A DNA stretch of 59,644 bases from positions 1 through 59,644 of the forward strand of contig NZ_NFIQ01000016.1 of NCBI RefSeq assembly GCF_002159455.1. Direction: 5' to 3'. Shown piece after piece: positions 57,610 to 59,644 of this stretch. Made by a program: the position numbers and the translations under genes. The stretch comes from Flavonifractor sp. An306. GTDB lineage: Bacteria; Bacillota; Clostridia; Oscillospirales; Oscillospiraceae. The notes under the pieces were generated by a model. It worked only from the letters and a program-made list of their open reading frames with translations, did no database searches and was not told the DNA's origin. Positions within the stretch are counted from its first letter, which is position 1; every line of letters begins with the position of its first letter.

Positions 57610-59022
57610 TCATGATTTCTCGTAGGACCATTCGCTGGTAATCAGCGCAAATTTCGCTTTGACGCCCTCCTCGTCCAGACCGCAGTCCCAGTCGCTCTGG
57701 AGCAGGCGGGCGGCGTAAATCGTGTCGCTGTCGGTAGCGTCCGGCAGCAGGCGGAACCGGCCGGCCATATTGGCCCGCATATAGCGGTTGTCGCCGCTGA
57801 GGGCGTAGATAACCAGAAACGGCACCGGCTCCGCCGTACCCTGTCCCTCCCAGTAGGAGAAGATCACCGCCCGCTCGCCGCCGGCCACGTCGTTCCGGGA
57901 GACCGTGATCTTGCCATCCCAGCTCTCCGGCAGGATAAAGTACCAGCCGTCCCGGTCGTTATAATAGGTCGTGAACACCAGACTGGACTTTCCGTTGACG
58001 TCATACTGCAGCCAGCGGATGGCCCAGAAATTCACCGCAATGCTGGAGCTGGTGGGATCGGTGAGGGCATAGGGGTCGGGCAACTCCAGAATTCCGTCGC
58101 TGTTGATATCCTTGGCAGACACCGCCGTATACCAGCGGATGGTTCCATCGCTCTCCCCCGTGGCGGAATTCAGGGTAATATTGCGCAGAGCCCCGTTCTT
58201 CCAGGCAAAGATATCGGTAATATGACCCTCCCCGCTGTAAGTGGCGCTGTTGAAGGCGGAGAGCTCCTCTCCCGGCGCGGCGCTGCCCGAGGAGGCGTAT
58301 GCCGCGTCCACAAAGACCGCAGGCACCCCATCCTTCAGGTAGCCCGTCTTGACCCCATTTTCCACCAGGGAGGTCACATTGCGGGAAAGAGGGGCGGCGG
58401 AATCCAGCTCCAGCATCCCGTCCCGGTAGTCGTACAGCTCCGCCCGGTTACTGTTCTCCCCCATGCCTGTGTGGATGACCACAATCTCATTGACTCCGTC
58501 GGTGTCCAGGTCGCACACCTGGAAATCGGTATACTCTGTCCGCATCAATTCCAGAACCTGGTCGTTATGAATGGAATAGGCCGCCAGGGAATAGAGCTTG
58601 TCGCTCTGCTGCCAGCCTACGATGATCTCCTTGCCGGGTATGCCGTCCACATCCTGGTAGCTGACCACATTGATGGCGGTGCCGGCGCTCTCTATCATGG
58701 CCGCCAGCTCATAATCCTCGTTGGACTCCCGGTAAATGCAGATTTTCAGCTGCCGCTCGTCCGAGCTCACCCGGAAAAAAGCGATGGCCTCCTGCACGCC
58801 GTCTCCATCCAGATCCTGGAGCTGTACCTTTTGGGTCAGCTCGCCCGTCAGCGGGGCGGCATATTCCCCGCCGGCGTTGAGCACTTCGCTGATCTTGTTG
58901 TCCAGCTTCAGATAGTCGTCAGGCGCCTTGGGCTGGGCATACATCTCGTCCACTGATTGGGAAAAGCAGCCGGTCAGCAGCAGGAACAGCCCCGCCGCCA
59001 AAAGCACTCGGAATCGTTTCAT
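57610..59022 (-). CDS. Lipoprotein with calcium-loop (FG-GAP/VCBS-like) repeats
   Basis: A 470-residue secreted lipoprotein: signal peptide MKRFRVLLAAGLFLLLTGC with lipobox LTGC, then mostly beta-type sequence. Three acidic loops look like calcium-binding DxDxDG motifs of FG-GAP/VCBS propeller repeats: DLDGDGVQEA, DLDTDGVNEI and DINSDGILEL. The C-terminal 200 residues have no recognised domain. The start is ATG 59022 behind GGAGGGG. It is the first gene of an operon with an OmpR regulator and kinase, so it may be an extracytoplasmic partner of the kinase. That role is inference. Confidence 0.82.
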   Translation of the reverse strand: MKRFRVLLAAGLFLLLTGCFSQSVDEMYAQPKAPDDYLKLDNKISEVLNAGGEYAAPLTGELTQKVQLQDLDGDGVQEAIAFFRVSSDERQLKICIYRESNEDYELAAMIESAGTAINVVSYQDVDGIPGKEIIVGWQQSDKLYSLAAYSIHNDQVLELMRTEYTDFQVCDLDTDGVNEIVVIHTGMGENSNRAELYDYRDGMLELDSAAPLSRNVTSLVENGVKTGYLKDGVPAVFVDAAYASSGSAAPGEELSAFNSATYSGEGHITDIFAWKNGALRNITLNSATGESDGTIRWYTAVSAKDINSDGILELPDPYALTDPTSSSIAVNFWAIRWLQYDVNGKSSLVFTTYYNDRDGWYFILPESWDGKITVSRNDVAGGERAVIFSYWEGQGTAEPVPFLVIYALSGDNRYMRANMAGRFRLLPDATDSDTIYAARLLQSDWDCGLDEEGVKAKFALITSEWSYEKS

Positions 59023-59066
59023 ACTATCAAGCCCCTCCATGGGATCTCATTTCAGGTCACAAGGAT

Positions 59067-59072
59067 ATCATA
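59067..59072 (-). promoter_or_regulatory. Possible extended -10 promoter of the lipoprotein-regulator-kinase operon
   Basis: On the minus strand TGC-TATGAT lies 45 bases before the lipoprotein ATG. No good -35 is present at 17 bases. The same TGC-TATGAT form occurs at the DUF4157 gene. Confidence 0.42.
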
Positions 59073-59128
59073 GCATATCTTGCAAATAAATGATATGATA
59101 TTTTTCTCAATTTCCTTGCCCGTAGCCC

Positions 59129-59157
59129 TTGCCAACCCTCCCAAACTCATGTATAAT
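59129..59157 (+). promoter_or_regulatory. Promoter ahead of the truncated tRNA-Leu
   Basis: TTGCCA (59129-59134) and a perfect TATAAT (59152-59157) spaced by 17 bases. It lies 16 bases before the tRNA-like 5' half, so the locus can still be transcribed. Confidence 0.75.
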
Positions 59158-59173
59158 AACCTTCGTCCCATAT

Positions 59174-59213
59174 GCCGGTATGATGGAATTGGTAGACGTG
59201 ACGGACTCAAAAT
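59174..59213 (+). pseudogene. Truncated tRNA-Leu (5' half only)
   Basis: GCCGGTATGATGG, then the D-arm AATTGGTAGAC and an anticodon-loop ACTCAAAATC (CAA), match the 5' half of a leucine tRNA. After 59213 the sequence no longer pairs with the anticodon stem, and no variable arm, T-arm or acceptor 3' strand follows before the next tRNA. The break is exactly in the anticodon-stem 3' side, a known crossover site for integrases. The following 147 bases contain a hairpin (59303-59312 with 59329-59338) and no gene. Confidence 0.75.
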
Positions 59214-59360
59214 CTTGTTCGTCCATTCACAGGCGTTTTTGTAGGACCCTTGGTATTACAGCATATTTTCAACTGAATAACAGCATTTGGTTTTAATATC
59301 CCTCCCGCATATCCCTCCGAAATCAGAGATATGCGGGACACAGGGAATTAAAATATAAAT

Positions 59361-59445
59361 GCCGGTGTGGCGGAATTGGCAGACGCACCGCACTCAAAAT
59401 GCGGCGGAGCAATCCGTGCCGGTTCGAGTCCGGCCACCGGCACCA
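59361..59445 (+). tRNA. tRNA-Leu (CAA)
   Basis: A complete 85-base leucine tRNA with encoded CCA. The acceptor stem is GCCGGTG/CACCGGC, the anticodon stem CCGCA/TGCGG encloses CTCAAAA (anticodon CAA), there is a long variable region, and the T-arm is CCGGTTCGAGTCCGG. The open frame that covers it (59367-59582) is a well-known false protein. Confidence 0.95.
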
Positions 59446-59463
59446 TAAAATCAAAACGGTATA

Positions 59464-59492
59464 GATGCCACTGGCGAAAAGCCAGTGGCATC
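59464..59492 (+). terminator. Hairpin downstream of tRNA-Leu
   Basis: A perfect 12-bp stem (59464-59475 with 59481-59492) with a GAAAA loop, 18 bases after the tRNA. The T-run is poor, so it may be a terminator or a processing structure. Confidence 0.5.
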
Positions 59493-59585
59493 AACCGTTT
59501 CCGGGCTTTTTCAGCTCAAAAATCCATTGATTCTCCCATAGATGCCAGTAAGCGTAAAATAGCGGAGGACATAGAAAGATAGAGC

Positions 59586-59614
59586 AAGGCTGCCATTTGC
59601 GAAATGGCAGCCTT
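59586..59614. terminator. Terminator-like hairpin near the right edge
   Basis: A perfect 13-bp stem (59586-59598 with 59602-59614) with a three-base loop, followed by T-rich TTATC. The gene it serves is not identified; the stretch 59493-59644 holds no coding sequence that can be supported. Confidence 0.55.
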
Positions 59615-59644
59615 TATCTGCATATAGACTGAGCAGTTGTCCCC

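Noticed and set aside
59214-59360. Group I intron within tRNA-Leu
   Set aside because: Such introns do interrupt the anticodon loop, but the spacer is too short, lacks intron core elements, and the following tRNA has its own complete 5' half.
59367-59582. Open frame with a product starting MAELADAPHSKCGG
   Set aside because: It is the translation of tRNA-Leu, a recurrent false protein.

Overview
The window is chromosomal DNA of a GC-rich, low-oxygen Firmicute, most likely an Oscillospiraceae-type gut Clostridium close to Flavonifractor or Pseudoflavonifractor. This rests on gene content and codon bias, not on a search. Supporting signs are FabK as the enoyl reductase, YesM/YesN and LytTR signalling, a Cys T-box, a glycine riboswitch, the EF-P aminopentanol-modification peptidase pair, and an ene-reductase next to a phloretin/DAPG-hydrolase-type gene.

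Region 1 (1-7.4 kb, plus strand) is a type II fatty-acid operon: accD (cut by the left edge), accA, fabH, fabK, fabD, fabG, fabF, fabZ, then a MarR/FabT-like regulator with its own promoter. A bidirectional terminator separates it from a convergent SPFH membrane protein and a small ribbon-helix-helix protein. Region 2 (8.8-16.2 kb) has rodA-yfmF-yfmH-lgt on the minus strand, divergent from tsaE-tsaB-upp and a low-molecular-weight tyrosine phosphatase. Both promoters of the divergent pair sit on one inverted repeat.

Region 3 (16.2-30.1 kb, minus) is a galactose locus. A YesN/YesM two-component system plus a sugar-binding lipoprotein probably senses the sugar. MglB-MglA-MglC imports it, and GalK, GalE, GalT and GalM feed it through the Leloir pathway. 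MglC carries an unusual N-terminal coiled-coil extension of about 220 residues.

Region 4 (30.3-45 kb) is the accessory part. It has three LytTR-regulator/GHKL-kinase pairs with no agrB or agrD, and a four-gene cluster (LysR, flavin reductase, Fe-S ene-reductase, DAPG/phloretin-hydrolase family) that looks like flavonoid or phloroglucinol breakdown. It also has a large DUF4157 protein ending in an ADP-ribosyltransferase-like domain, 28 bases upstream of a LytTR/GHKL pair, and a regulator with two HTH domains.

Region 5 (45-59.6 kb, mostly minus) is conserved core. It comprises a glycine-riboswitch-controlled Na+/amino-acid symporter, a Cys T-box operon cysE-cysS, and a long run yqhQ-prmC-recA-recX-rimO-pgsA-acyltransferase. 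A lipoprotein-OmpR regulator-histidine kinase operon follows. At the right edge are a truncated tRNA-Leu with an intact promoter and a complete tRNA-Leu(CAA). Start codons were chosen from Shine-Dalgarno spacing and overlaps. Promoters are motif matches only, and all functions are inferred from sequence by eye.
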